From NCBI GenBank assembly GCA_022579005.1, contig MU401541.1:68301-132300 (forward strand): a stretch of DNA of 64,000 nt. Reading direction: 5' to 3'. Source of the stretch: Poronia punctata (Eukaryota; Ascomycota; Sordariomycetes; Xylariales; Xylariaceae). Position numbers and translations under genes: made by a program. Below, in pieces: positions 45,310 to 57,763 of the stretch. The notes beneath the pieces are model-generated. The model made no database searches and was not told where the DNA came from. It was given only the letters and a program-made list of their open reading frames with translations. Numbering within the stretch: the first letter of the stretch is position 1; every line of letters begins with the position of its first letter.

Positions 45310-48300
45310 ATGGAATATCCTCAAGCACAGCGTCCTCCTAACATCCCTCATCTCCCCGCCCTACCATCACGTACTGCGAATAGCACCCCGATGTCCTCGC
45401 CTGGCCTTTTCAGCCCGACCAACAATCGGCAAAATGTCTTCCCGCAACCTCACGCATTCGATTCTTCTACGACCTCGGGTCCATCCGCTGCCCCAGCTAG
45501 CAGCCCGTTTTTACACCCTCTGCAAAGCCGTCAAGTGAGAGAGTAAGTGAAGTGCCCCACCCCCCGTGGTCGCTTTGACCAGTCCTGGAAGATTCATGGC
45601 CGCGCAAGACTTCAGCTAGCGTCGACACCGAGTCCTTCGGGCCTCGGAGGCTACCCAATCACTAACATGCACCTTGCTTTAGGACTCATAAGGCGCTTGT
45701 AGACCTCGACACGATGACGGGTCGCAAATCAATAAATCAATATGAAGTGATAGAAGAGCTGGGCCGTGGCGTACATGGAAAAGTAAAACTGGCTAGAAAT
45801 ACAGAGACTGGCGAAAATGTGGCCATCAAGATCATTCCACGTTTTTCCAAGAAACGTCGCCTTGGGAAAGTTACCGCATCCCCTCAAGACAAGACGAAAC
45901 GGGAGATTGCCATCCTGAAGAAGATACGGCACCAGAATGTAGTCGCGCTCCTCGAGATCATCGATGACCCCGAGCTCAGAAAGATTTACGTTGTTTTGGA
46001 GCACGTCGAGCTTGGCGAGGTAGTTTGGCGTAAGAAGGGTCTCCCACACATTTGCCATATGGAGAGGAGACTAGTCGAAGACCGTATGCATGGCGAACAG
46101 AATCCCTTTTTCGAAGACGACCATAAACGCTACCAGAAGCTTCTCGACGATCGACGGACTATCAACGACGCAAAGAGGGCAAAATTGCTAGAGAAGCAAA
46201 GAGGATTTGACTTTCATTGGAGCTTGGAACACGGTACTGCCAACGAGGACGATCTCGAGAGCCTTGCGCGTTCGCATGGTAGAGGCGGGGATCATGTTGC
46301 CCAAGCATCCACAGCGCTACATTCTGCTTCTCAACCCGGCTCGAGGCGAGTGTCAGTGGCCGGCTCTTCAAACCGGTCCGCCTATTCCGGGTCTCGTCTG
46401 AACACGCCTTTTCCTTCCGAATTCGATGTCTGCTCGATTGATGTGAACGCGGAAAGTGAGGCGGATATATTTGGCCCTTTGCGGTCGCAGCACGGATCGT
46501 CCGCGGCTCTGGATCATACAATCCCTGGAGCCTACCCGGACGACAGGTTCCGCGGCAGATCGGCAAGCATGGCCGGCTCCGTCACTGATTCTATCGCCTC
46601 CCACATGTCCTCGATCGATTACGGCTCGCAACCACATGACGCCTTCACGGACGATTTCTCTTATGTTCCGTGCCTCACCCTTCAAGAGGCGCGAGCAACC
46701 TTCCGGGACACGGTTTTGGGCCTTGAATATCTCCACTACGAAGGAGTTGTCCACCGAGACATCAAGCCGGCGAATTTGCTGTGGACTAAGGATCACAGAG
46801 TGAAGATTTCGGATTTTGGAGTCTCCTACTTCGGACGGCCGATCCGCGAGGGCGAACCCGAAGAGCCTGTTACTGAATCGGAGGCGCAGGATTTTGACGA
46901 CGATTTGGAACTCGCCAAGACTGTCGGAACCCCTGCTTTCTTTGCACCAGAGCTATGTTACACCGATATGCCTAGTGAGCGGCCCAAGATCTCGGAACAG
47001 ATTGACGTATGGTCTCTAGGTGTCACCTTGTACTGTCTGATCTTCGCCCGCATCCCCTTCATGGCCATCGACGAGTATGCAATGTTCCACAAGATTGCCA
47101 AGGAAGAGGTATATATTCCGCGTAAACGTCTTAAACCTGTTGATCCGCATCACGCGCCCAATTCGACGTCTTTCTACGGACGGGTTAGCAGCGAGCCGTA
47201 TCGGGACGATAATGTTTTATCGTACGAAGATGTCGATGACGATCTTCATGACCTGCTCCAGAAAATGTTGGTCAAGAACCCGGAAAAACGCATCAGACTG
47301 AGAGACGTCAAGCGGCATCCGTGGGTCGTTGCCGATATCACCGTGCCAGTCATCCAGTGGATCGACGAGACCGACCCATCACGGCGGTTCTCGGGCCGCA
47401 AAATCGAAGTCGACGAGAAGGATATCAAACGCGCCGTGGTGCCGCTCACGCTGTTCGAAAGGGCTCGTTCGGTCATGAAGAAGGCGGTGGGCAAGGTGAT
47501 GCCTGGCCGCACAGACAAATCCGAAGGCCAAGGTCCGACCAGGAGACGAGCGGCAAGCAGTGTCACCAGTTCCGCCGGAGACGTACCCCCAAACGGGTTG
47601 GGGTTCCCGCATCTACGGGAGATGCGCCGAAGAAGTATACGGCCAGACGACTATTTCGCTACTGTTAGGGAGAGTGATCACCCGCTTTCTCAGAGCGTAA
47701 GTGCGACTCCCCGGGACTCTCCAACCGAGGAAAGCCAGTATTCTCCCCAACGACATGCGACGCCGCCGTACGGCGATGGCGGGAATACATTCCACGATTC
47801 AGCCAGCCTGTTCGACGCGACACCCGGGATGGGGGCTTCTGTTTCGTCGTCGACCTCGCTCTCGTCCGGTAGGGGCCTTATCTACCAGGCCCACGGACGG
47901 GTCAGATCTATCAGTAACGCACAGGTCGCGATGGCGCACGCAAAAGATGCCCAGACTGGGTTGACGAACCCCGCGGTAGAAATACCGGCTACAGACAAGG
48001 TGGCCTTTGCCCTGAGCAAGGGGAGCGATGTACGAGCTCAAGACGACACGACAAGATCGAAGTCGGTCGATCGCGGATTATTTACTCATGAAGATATGTG
48101 GGCCGAGCCCAAGGTCGCCTTGAGTACAGCTGTCGCCCCGGGCAGTGTGGAACTACCTAGGCGTCCTTTGTCGGTAGACCCTGGTCATCATAGCATGGAA
48201 CGACAGCCCTTACCATCACCAGATATTTTCTCTCCCGTAGCCATTCGTGCCTATCACCATGCATCCCCCATACGGGATCTGTTCTTGGAGGAATTGGACA

Positions 48301-49130
48301 CACGGTCTCCGACCTCGCATCGGCCTGCGAACATTGGGACTAGAACGCCGCCGCCCAAGACATATAGTTCGCCTACGCCTGAACCCTACGCTCGAGCGCA
48401 GGAACAGTTGAAACGGCACACACACGACACTGAACACCACAAGAAGCACTATTGGTTATCCAACAGGCAATCGTACACGCCGCCTTGTCATCAGGCCATG
48501 ACAAATGACAGACCCGCCATGCCACACATACGTCCACCATCTAGGGTTGATACCACCGGTACTCCGGCTACCTCGGCCTCTGCATCTACAGGAACAGCTC
48601 CCACGCCACTGACCAGTCCGATCAGCATCGATAATTTGCCCCGGCATCAAAGCTTCAGATCAGACCCATCGCTGCCCGCACTGCTGAGTGGCGCCAGTTC
48701 TGTCTCGGCAGATGCCGAGGGTGATTTTCTACTGAAACCTGGATCCGTGAATAGGGCGTCGCTCCTGGACACGGCGGACTCGCTGACGCCGCCAGCACTA
48801 GGGAAGGAGCCGATGGACGCCTTCTCGAATGGGTGCGAGGAGCAGTACCTAACTCTGCTGCCTTCGCTAAAGTCTCGAAAGCATGGACATACTTCATCTT
48901 CTGGACAGGTCTTGGAGGATGATGACGAAAGCGATAGCGACGGTGGGATCACCATGGCGAGACCTAAGAGACGAACGCCGGCACCCCGAGAGCATGCCAG
49001 CTCCCCCGTCATCGAGAGGGTGGCGCACCCAAAGAGAAGGGACACTACAACTAGCATGACTAGCATTGGCAGTACAGAAACGGCCAAAAAGGTCGTTGCT
49101 GCGGAGTCGGTAAAAGATGATGCTTGCTAA
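45310..49130 (+). CDS. CaMKK-type serine/threonine kinase (Ssp1/CmkC-like)
   Basis: Fungal Ca2+/calmodulin-dependent protein kinase kinase, like fission-yeast Ssp1 and Aspergillus CmkC, and related to yeast Sak1/Tos3/Elm1, which activate AMPK/SNF1 and CaM kinases. Two exons, 45310-45542 and 45683-49130, give 1226 aa. A Ser/Pro-rich N terminus precedes the kinase domain: YEVIEELGRGVHGKVKLAR (glycine loop 105-110), VAIKII (Lys127), YVVLEHVELGEV hinge, VVHRDIKPANLLW (about 433), KISDFGVSY (about 455), TVGTPAFFAPE and DVWSLGVTLYCL. A long insert of over 200 residues (about 185-400) splits the lobes, as in this fungal group. The C-terminal 600 residues are Ser/Pro-rich and probably regulatory. The start at 45310 (GATATGG) follows the intron phase and composition; an in-frame ATG at 45226 would add 28 residues. 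The calmodulin site was not located. Confidence 0.9.
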
Positions 49131-51498
49131 AGGCATCCAAGACGGATATCCGAGAAATACCCCCCCTTTTATCGGCTTATCGGCTCTCGGGCGATGTTCC
49201 GTTCTTTCTCCTATTCTCGATCAGTACGAGCACAAGCCGGGCTTGGGCTCATCTGACGGAACGGCAACGTCTTACACTCGAGATGCCTAGTACGTGTATG
49301 GGGTACGATTCGAAAGACTACGGGAGGGTACACTCGAAAGGTACATAAGGAGGCATATGTGTGATTGTTGAATGAGATACGAGATGAGATTACGACCCTG
49401 TACCAACCACAAATTCCCCAATTGATGTGTTCGGTGCATATATACAAATGCATTCACGACATGGGGCAGATTACTCTGTCCAGCTCACTCCCCTCTCTAT
49501 TATCGTCATCTGGTCGGAGACGGCGAGTCTACGTCCAGGAGGCGTGCAGCTCCGTTGGAGGCCACCATTCATCTTGTTTTCCTTGTTTAATTTTTGGCGA
49601 ATTGGATCATCTGCATGTAAAGAATCGGTTGCATTGGGACTGGAATGGGCGGCATCTGTCGAATTCGAAATCATGATGAAGTGGCAATTTGCGCAGATAG
49701 ACCATAACTTACGGAGCGTGCATGTTAACGGCGTTGTTGGTTGATCTGTCACTCAAACAGAAATTATTGAACGGGTTGAAACTTGGTGAGGCTACTACTA
49801 CACGTATAAGTTAGACTAATAGGCGAGGTTCGTTTCGCATACTGCATACTGCATATGTGTTTGTGTGTATCAGTATAGATCCAAATCAACTAGACATGCG
49901 ATGATTAAACATGCTGCCTATCCGAGCACTCTAGTCTCTACTTTATTCTGCGTTCGGTTTGGAATGCAAGTCATGCTGAAGCCGAAAAGCCTACCAAGCT
50001 TTTGACTATGTTGTTTAAAGGGGGTCGAATGGGCTTGAACGCGGTAGTAAATAAGGGGCCAAGTAACGTGCCTACCTACCAAGCAGACTGAGCAGAAAGA
50101 TGACGCGCATATTTCATGCCCCAATCTGACACTATAATAAAGGAATAAGACTGCATTTACATCTCACAGGAGATGGTGCAACCAACCCCTAAAATACGTA
50201 GGTACTTGAGATTGACCTATGTACGAGTACAAAAGGTACTACCGCCTACAAACATGACAATGACGATATAACAGACTTGGATGAGGGGGAAGATGTTGCA
50301 TAAGAGGTAGGTTAGGTGGGATCATGAGTTTGATCGGGTGACACTTTTTTTTTTGAAGGGTTATTATGTAACCCACACACCACACACATATTGTTATATA
50401 CACACACATGTCACACACACACCATTTGGATATGGGGTTCGACATCACCTGCACAAACATACACATTCTGTAGGTTAGGTAGGTGCTTTTATCATATGAT
50501 ATGCACCTACCTACCTACCTACCTACCTACCTACCTACCTACCTACCTTGGCAAGGAACTGGAAACAGGCGGGTGGCAGGGTAGGTTTGTGAACGACCGC
50601 TTACTTTCGGGAATCCTTTAATGACGAGTCGGTTTTTTTTTAATACCCCCCTTCCCTTCTCCAACGGTTTGGGGAAGGAAAAGAATGTTTGATGTTGTGG
50701 AACTTTGCTTTAGGGACTGGAAATGTTTGTACGCTCATTAGGTACTTTTATGGTGAGTTAGTATGTAAACGGTAAACTTGCGGGTTTAGGTAGGTATGTA
50801 AGGTAGGTATAGAAACGGATATCACATGTTTGTTGTCGAGAGAGTTGACGTCTTAGTTACTACGAGTAGGGATCCAACAGTATAAGTACTTTACTACGTA
50901 CTGGAGATGGAGATCGAGCACAGTCTCTAATGATGTCTTTGGCGTGTACTGTTGAGAGGAATAAATATGTCGGAATATAGATCCGGGTGTCGGAGTAAAT
51001 AGCGGGTTTTACTTCAGTCGTCGGATTCCCGCGGTGTTAAACGCCCCCACTAGATAGCGTCCCGTATCACCGGCTGTACAGTGTTTTAGATACCACAGTA
51101 TGTACGTCCACTATGTAATCTACTGTCTAGGTCAGAATTGACCCACCTAAGATAGACGTTAAAATTCTACTACTAGGTCAGAATTGCCCCACGTACAGAA
51201 ATTACCTAACGCTTGCTTGAAAACACCTACACAGGTAATAAAACTAACCTAGACTAAGGCAGACTAACTACCGTCAAACCACATTGAGCTCGAGCTCGAA
51301 CACCACACATACGAGTACGTGTGCAATACCAACTTTCAACGTCGCACCACGTTTTACCTTCACCACTACTACCGCTCTACCTATACACACAGTAACCTAG
51401 ATAGATAGTGCTTACCATTATCAGAGAGTCACTCTCCTCATCAACCAAAACACAACAAAACCACCCAGCCAAAAAAAAGAGGAAGGAGAAAGCACACA
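49131..51498. other. Intergenic between kinase and Sec65 genes
   Basis: No supported gene. It contains an ACCT tetranucleotide repeat, a CA-rich stretch near 50370-50470 and TACGAGTA at 50222-50229. The last few hundred bases are the probable Sec65 promoter. Confidence 0.6.
50505..50548. repeat. ACCT tetranucleotide microsatellite
   Basis: Eleven ACCT units without interruption. This is the longest perfect example of the CCTACCTA motif that is scattered through the noncoding DNA of the window. Confidence 0.95.
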
Positions 51499-52425
51499 AT
51501 GTCGCACGCAAGAATAGAAGAAGTATCCGACAGCGAAGATGAAAACAACAACAACTTTTCCGACCCCAGCGAGGGGGACATAGAAGAATTCACCGAATCC
51601 GACATCCTCCTCGCCAAACCAAAAACCTCCACCACCACCAGCACTTCCAAAAAACCCGCCGTCGAACCCCCTCTCCTCCCCCAATCTCAACAAACCCAAA
51701 CCCCCCCTCAACCAGGTCTCCAACCAAACGACATCCGCGACTACCAAATGCTCTACCCCATATACTTCGACTCTTCCCGAACCCGCGCACAAGGCCGTCG
51801 AGTGCCCTCGTCCCTGGCGGTGAAGAACCCCCTCGCGCGAGAGATAGCCAACGCCTGCGCGGCATTACGTCTATCCCCCGTCTTCGAAGCCCATCGCATC
51901 CACCCGAAAGACTGGGCGAACCCGGGACGTGTCCGCGTGGCGCTGAAAGAGGCCAAGGCGCGCGGACACCCCATCACGAATAAACATCATCTATACATCC
52001 TCGTGGCGAAATATTTGGCCGAACATCCCACGACGGAAAACTCGCCTTCTTTGCGTCATGGGGCTAGGGGGAGTGCGGGTGCGGGTGCGGGTATGGGTAT
52101 GGGGATGAATGATGTTTATGCAGATGGGAAACCTTGGCCGAAACCGGCTGTGCCCAGAGGTTGGAAGATGAATGATTTGTTGCCGGCTTATTCCGCTGCC
52201 ATGACGGGTGGGGGCGTTAGTGAGAATGCTTTCAAGGATATGATGCGGGAGATGCAGGGGCAGGGAGGGGCTCCCGGAGGTTTGCCGGGGATGGATCCGG
52301 GCATGATGAGTATGTTGCAGAATATGGGTATGGGAGGTGGTGGTGGTGGTGGTGGTGGAATGCCTGCTATTGGGGGAGGGGGTGGTGAGAGTAGTGGGAA
52401 GAAGGCGAAGAAGGGCAAAAGATAA
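51499..52425 (+). CDS. SEC65: Signal recognition particle subunit Sec65 (SRP19)
   Basis: SRP19-family protein that binds SRP RNA and allows Srp54 to join, for cotranslational targeting to the ER. Intronless, 308 aa, within the size range of fungal Sec65. The acidic N terminus (about residues 1-40, EEVSDSEDENNNN) is low complexity. The SRP19 domain runs from about 80 to 175: DYQMLYPIYFDSSRTRAQGR, RRVPSSLAVKNPLAREIANA, LSPVFEAHRIHPKDWANPGR and the VRVALKEAKARGHPITNKHH block. The tail is Gly/Met-rich (GMGMGM, nine-Gly run) and ends in a basic GKKAKKGKR that could contact RNA. The gene converges with dynactin p150 at 422 bp. Assignment is firm from the YPIYFD and GRRVP motifs. Confidence 0.93.
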   Translation: MSHARIEEVSDSEDENNNNFSDPSEGDIEEFTESDILLAKPKTSTTTSTSKKPAVEPPLLPQSQQTQTPPQPGLQPNDIRDYQMLYPIYFDSSRTRAQGRRVPSSLAVKNPLAREIANACAALRLSPVFEAHRIHPKDWANPGRVRVALKEAKARGHPITNKHHLYILVAKYLAEHPTTENSPSLRHGARGSAGAGAGMGMGMNDVYADGKPWPKPAVPRGWKMNDLLPAYSAAMTGGGVSENAFKDMMREMQGQGGAPGGLPGMDPGMMSMLQNMGMGGGGGGGGGMPAIGGGGGESSGKKAKKGKR

Positions 52426-52847
52426 AGAGGGGGGAAAACAAAAAGGAATAAGCAAGGCTATATACGATACCGCCTCGTGTGGGCGATGACGAGAGCCATA
52501 TGAACGACAGCGTCTAGATGATGAAAAAACATACCAAGTGGACACAGTAGGTATCGTCCAAGGTCACGATTCGAGAATTGTCCAATAGAGACAAGTTACT
52601 GAAACATCAAAGCCAATCGGCTTGCCGGTTTTTTCTTGTCCGCTGCTTCCTAGGCTTGCTGTGCGATGATACAATAAAAAGGGTATCTAAAGTTGCTGTA
52701 ACGTGTTTCACCAAACACAACGAATATAGACAAAACCACACCCAGCTTAGGCCCAATTACATACAGACATAAGTAGAGGAGGACACCTGTCGTCCAACAT
52801 ATCGCTGTTTCAACCGCTGGAGATAGTTGCTCTTCATTACAAGGTCT
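52426..52847. other. Convergent 3' intergenic region
   Basis: 422 bp between Sec65 and dynactin 3' ends, presumably the two 3' UTRs. No other feature is seen. Confidence 0.6.
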
Positions 52848-55800
52848 CTAAGAGAATCGTCCCTGTAACCCTTCCCACTCTCGTGAGCCCGCAATTTGGA
52901 CCTCATTGCCGTCACCCTGGATCGGTTTCCCATCCATAATACTAGGGAGACGGATCTGTAGCCTAGCAGCAGCTTTCCTCATCTTGGAATGATCGATGTG
53001 CTGTCTCCTGCCTTGCTCTTGTCCCATGATTACGTGCGTCTTCTGTATTATCGACGTCTGCCAGCTCTTCCAAGCCGCAAAGTCTTCGGCCTGCTTAGCA
53101 GCATGGTATTGTGGCGTAACCTTGGCCGGCCTCCAGGTCAACCTGTCCTTTGGAAGAGTGTTCAAGTCAAATACCTTGGCAGACGTAGCCATCTCTAGAA
53201 GCTCTGTCAATGCAGCCTTGCCCTCGGCAGCGACGAGACCCTTCCTCTGTTCAGTTACAGGCATCGGCTTCGTTAATGGCTCGGCGAGCCACTCGTGCCT
53301 GGCCTGTTCGGTGAGACGTGCGCGGCGGTTGTCTTCCCTGAGATAGCGCACGGCAGCCTGCAAGTTGGCGATTTCGTTCTTGAGAGCATCCATCTCGCGA
53401 GCTGTGGCGACGGCCCGTTCCTGGCCCGCCTTGGCACCTGCTGAAGAAGCCGCATCACCGTAGGCCCGGCTATCACCCGCAATCTTCTTCCACTTATCAC
53501 GGTCGGCCTCGAGCGTCTTGGCCTCGCGGTCTTGTTGTTCAATGTCTTTCTTGAGGGTGTCAATCTTGTCTTGCGCCTCTACGATCTGTGCCTCGAGATC
53601 GGAGATGCGAGCAGCCTTGGCGTTGGCGTCCCGCATACGAGCTTCCAGCGTTTCGATGCGCAACGTAGCCGTGCTGAGGTTCTCATCCCGCAGGGCAATT
53701 TCGCGACGAGCTTGGCTGTAATGGTCTTTGAGCTGCCGGAGCTCTTCTTCCGCATCGACGGGGACCACCTTGAGTGCCTTGAGCTCCTGGGCCCGGAGAA
53801 TCCAGGGTGCCGGGCTTCGTTCAAACTCTTGTGTCTGGGACAAGTCCCCGCACGCGGCAGCAAGGTCGTTTACCTGGCTGGTCAGAGTTCGAATCTTGGA
53901 GAGGTAAGTCGAGAACAGGTCCGACTCGGCGGATGAGAAGCCAGTCATGACGGTCTGGTGTACCGTGCTCTGTACTTCCGGATAAGTGAACGGTTCTTCA
54001 CGTCCCTCCACAGTAAGTAGCTTATGTAAATCGATGCCGATGCTGCGTGACATGCCCCCTAGCTCACGGCAGGCCGACTCGCACTGCTCGAAAACGTCCA
54101 GAGATTCGGGTGCCAGTGCCAACGACCGTGCCCTGAGATCTTCGAGAGACCGCACCGCTTTCGACACGACGACTTTGGCGCTGCGAGTCTGCGTGACGAC
54201 AGCCTCGATGCGTCTGGAAAAGTGTTGAGCAAGCTCGTCTTCCTCGCCGTTGGCCGGGATGACCCGTTGAACCATGTCCTTGGTGATACCAAAAGCCGTA
54301 GCAGCCGAGTCCAAGTAGCTCTGCATCAACATCGTCTTCATATGTACCTCGTCCGCAAAGCTTTCCAGTCCTTCGGAAATGTGTACTTCTCCGAGATGGG
54401 ACATCAGAGCGATGCTGCGCTGCAGTTCGCCTGCACACTGCTTCTCCTTGAGCTCATCGCGCTTGAGGCCCTCGACCCAGTTATTGAGAGCGCGCTCTAC
54501 AGGCTCCAACTCGTACAGGGCAGCCTGGTACCTGGCGAATTCCTCGAGAGAACAATGACTGATGGCATTGACGAAACGGTCACACATCGACGAAACCCAG
54601 GTGAGCTTGTCTAATACGTCGCAACCGGCAAAAACATCGTCCTCGTGCCCAGCATGCGCCTGGCCGACTCTTTCCTTGATGAAACCATGCAATAACGTAG
54701 CCTTGAACGACAAGCGAGTAAACCGCAGTAGTGCAAGAACGGAGTCCTTGTCTACGTCAAAGGTCTCGGGCAGGAATAGCTTGACGATATCCAGGTGCTG
54801 CTGTGCTTCCTGCGCGCCCATTCGCTGGAGCTCCAGATCGATCGTCTTGATCTGTGTCTTGGTAGCAGAGATGTGGAGTTTCTGGTTCAGGTCCATCATG
54901 AGTCGGGCGTTGCTGTTGAGCTGGTCTGATTCGGCCTCGTTGACGGCATGAGAGGCACGCATATCTTCAAGATCCGACTGCAGGTTTGTGACGAGCTCGC
55001 GGAAGCGTGATAGCGTATATTCCAGATCACCGATAACGTCCTCCTTTTCTGCAGCCCGCCGAGCCTGTTCTGTGATGATGTTATCTTTAAAGTCGAGTTC
55101 TTCCTGCATCTCTCTCTCGTTCTGCACATGGTTGACTTCAAGCTCGTCGTTGATCTCCTTCAACGCTTCGAGGTCTTCTACCACTGCCTTGAGCTCCTGG
55201 ATCTGCTCTGACTGCTGCAGCTTTTCGTAGCTCAGTTGCTCGATCATGGCTTCGGCCCCCAAGTTGTCGTCCAGTTGCTGTCGCAAGTCCTCGGCGCGCG
55301 ATTCAGATTCCAACAGTTTCTCCTTGGCAATCTGATACTGTTCTTTGACAGCTTCGAATTCTTCGAGGTCCTTCTCCAAAGCCTTGATTCGTGCCTTGTT
55401 CTCTTCGTCTTGCTCTTCGGTGATATCCCGCAGCCGGATGAGAGCCTCACGTAGTCGTTCATTGTTCCTCTCCATCTGCAGCCACCCGGCGCTCGCTCTC
55501 TCCTCCGGTGACATGCCCTCAGAGTATTCTGTATTTTCCTCCCGCAGAATCTCGACCTCCAATTCCAGCTCCTCTGCCTTCTGCTTTAGTGCTTCGAGCT
55601 CGACCTTTAAGACCTCGGCAGTTTCCTCGGCCATCTCACGATCTAGCGTCGCAAGCTCCATGATCGAATCGTGCTCAGCTTGAAGCGCTTCGATCTGCTC
55701 CAGGCTCTCTTCCGCCTCCTTGAGCTGTTTTCGTAGAGTAACATTTTCCTGTACCGTTGACTGGAACTTGCTTTCGATCTTTTTATTAATACTTTCGAAC

Positions 55801-56924
55801 TTGTCCCGCTGCTCCTGCAGTTTTTCCAATTCCTTCAACCTATCACGATCCTCGGCCCTCTTCCGCTCTAGTATTTTGAGTTTCGTTTTGAGGTCCTCAT
55901 TTTCTCTACTGACAGCATTGTTGGCGCCTGTTGTTCGGGCCGAATTAGCCGTTGCAGGCGTTCGAGAGGATGATGCACTCGCGGGCGGTTTCGAAGGAGC
56001 CGACGCGGGGTTGCCCGACGTGAGCTTTTCTAGTGCTTTTGTCCTGTACCGCACCGGGCTAGTCGTCTGTTCTCCGTCGCTTCTAAGAGGAGAAGTAATC
56101 CCTGATCTATCTCCTGTCTCATTACCCGAAGCCGAGTCGGCAGACAACACTCTGCCCGAGGGCGGACGGGTGAGTCGTTGACCAGGCGCTAACGACATCC
56201 TTCCGCCTGTAGGTTTTCCCACTCCGCCGACCGTCCTTCCGGTTGTCACAGCGGACATCGAACTCTGTCTTCTACCACCGGCCGAAGGTAGTGCAGGAGG
56301 TCCCATAGACGTCCTCGCACTAATCGAAGGTCGAGCTTTTGCCCCAACAGCGGGGGGTCGTGTATTTGATGGTGTGCCGGTTCGGGATGTTGCCGTACTC
56401 GACGGTGCCGTGACAAGTTGTTTCGTGGGTGACTTTGTTGGAGACTGGGACATGCCATGTTAGCTTTAACATACAACCGGAAGATGAAGCTCGGGTCAAC
56501 ACACCCTTATTGTACTGGACGGACGGGAGGCTCGCGGCACTGGGCTCGGACTAGGGGCGTTCAGGCTCATTCGCTTCCCCATAGAGGGGTCGGTGACAGA
56601 GGTCGGCCGTGCGACAGCGCTCGACCCCCCGACATTGCTTACTCGGGAGGATTTTCGTATAGGGGCGGCGGCTGATTTCGGTGCAGCAGAGGGTGCGGAC
56701 TGCTGCAAGATGGTAACAGTCGTAGGACGGACGAACATGCCCCTTCCAGGCGAGCAATCGAAGTATCTCTCGCCCTGGACGGAGCCGTCATTCTTGCCCA
56801 TTCCATCCTCTAGCTCGATACCGACCCAGTCTCCCACTGCGAAATGGGTCTGGCCAACAAAGCGGACGACAGCATTGCGACCATCGCTAAGCCGGATATA
56901 CTGGCCGACTGCTATCTCCGACAT
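52848..56924 (-). CDS. Dynactin p150Glued subunit
   Basis: Largest dynactin subunit (Neurospora ro-3, Aspergillus nudM type), which links dynein to microtubules and cargo for nuclear and vesicle transport along hyphae. Two exons, 56924-56505 and 56444-52848, give 1338 aa. The 60-bp intron (GTGTGT donor, GCTAAC branch point, CCCAG acceptor) is phase 0. The N-terminal CAP-Gly domain (residues 5-75) shows VRFVGQTHFAVGDWVGIELE, the tubulin-binding GKNDG at 43-47 and GRGMFVRP. A Ser/Pro/basic region (about 80-310) follows, then a long coiled coil (CC1, about 320-690), a globular dynactin domain with VKLFLPETFDVDKDS, and a second coiled coil (about 1050-1200). The start at 56924 fits the short MSEIAVGQ leader. 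Identity is certain; coil limits are approximate. Confidence 0.95.
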
Positions 56925-57763
56925 GATTTTCTTTTCTGCTTTGGCATTTGAACTGTCAAGAGGTTGGTTAGTACATGGCAAGCCGCCCTTTTTTGGTAGA
57001 AAACCGAGCCGGAATTGCTTTGGTTGTGCTTTGGGATATGACGATGTAGTACCTTTGTCCAATGAACGCGTCTGCGCCCGTATGTTGTGTCACTTATTCA
57101 TTTACGCGACTTGCATAACTCGGTGTAGACGTTAATGTGCATGTAAATAAACAAAATATGGGTCCTCACCCCCTATTCCGTCGGGACAGGATGCTGCACT
57201 TTCTCTACGAGGATGAATACAGATTCAATATGATTGATTTATAAACATTTGCTGCTTCGACTGCCTCTTTACTCTCGTCTTTTACACTCGGGAAATAGCA
57301 AATGGAATATGAATTCAATTGATTACCATCAGTCTATCCGTTCAGAAACGGAGCCACATGTTATTGGCCTGCGTATACCAATGAATACGGATGCCTACTC
57401 CTAGATTCTTCTCTAGGGATTGCAAAAAGGAAGAAAGTATCGTTTCTTCGTCGTCGACACTAATCATAGGGTTTTAATTCCTTTTATAGTGTCAATATTG
57501 TCTGACCTTGCCTTTGAGACAAGGAGTAGATGGGAACGACTACACAGGTGAGATCACATCGGGCCCTTTTTTCAAACTCGGTATTTTGTTAAACTGCTCC
57601 TCTCACTTCACGTCTTTCGACTGTAGAACACCGCGTTATATTTCCATTTTCTTTCATCCAAGTAGGTAGATCAGATCTCGCCTCACTTTTACCTCCCGTA
57701 CTATAACCACAAACACACACTCTCTCTTTCTCTCTGTCTTATATCAAGTAGATAACAATCAAA
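56925..57763. other. Intergenic between HMG-box and dynactin genes
   Basis: 839 bp holding the dynactin promoter and the HMG-box gene 3' flank. A CT-rich patch lies at 57718-57738. No gene is seen. Confidence 0.6.
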
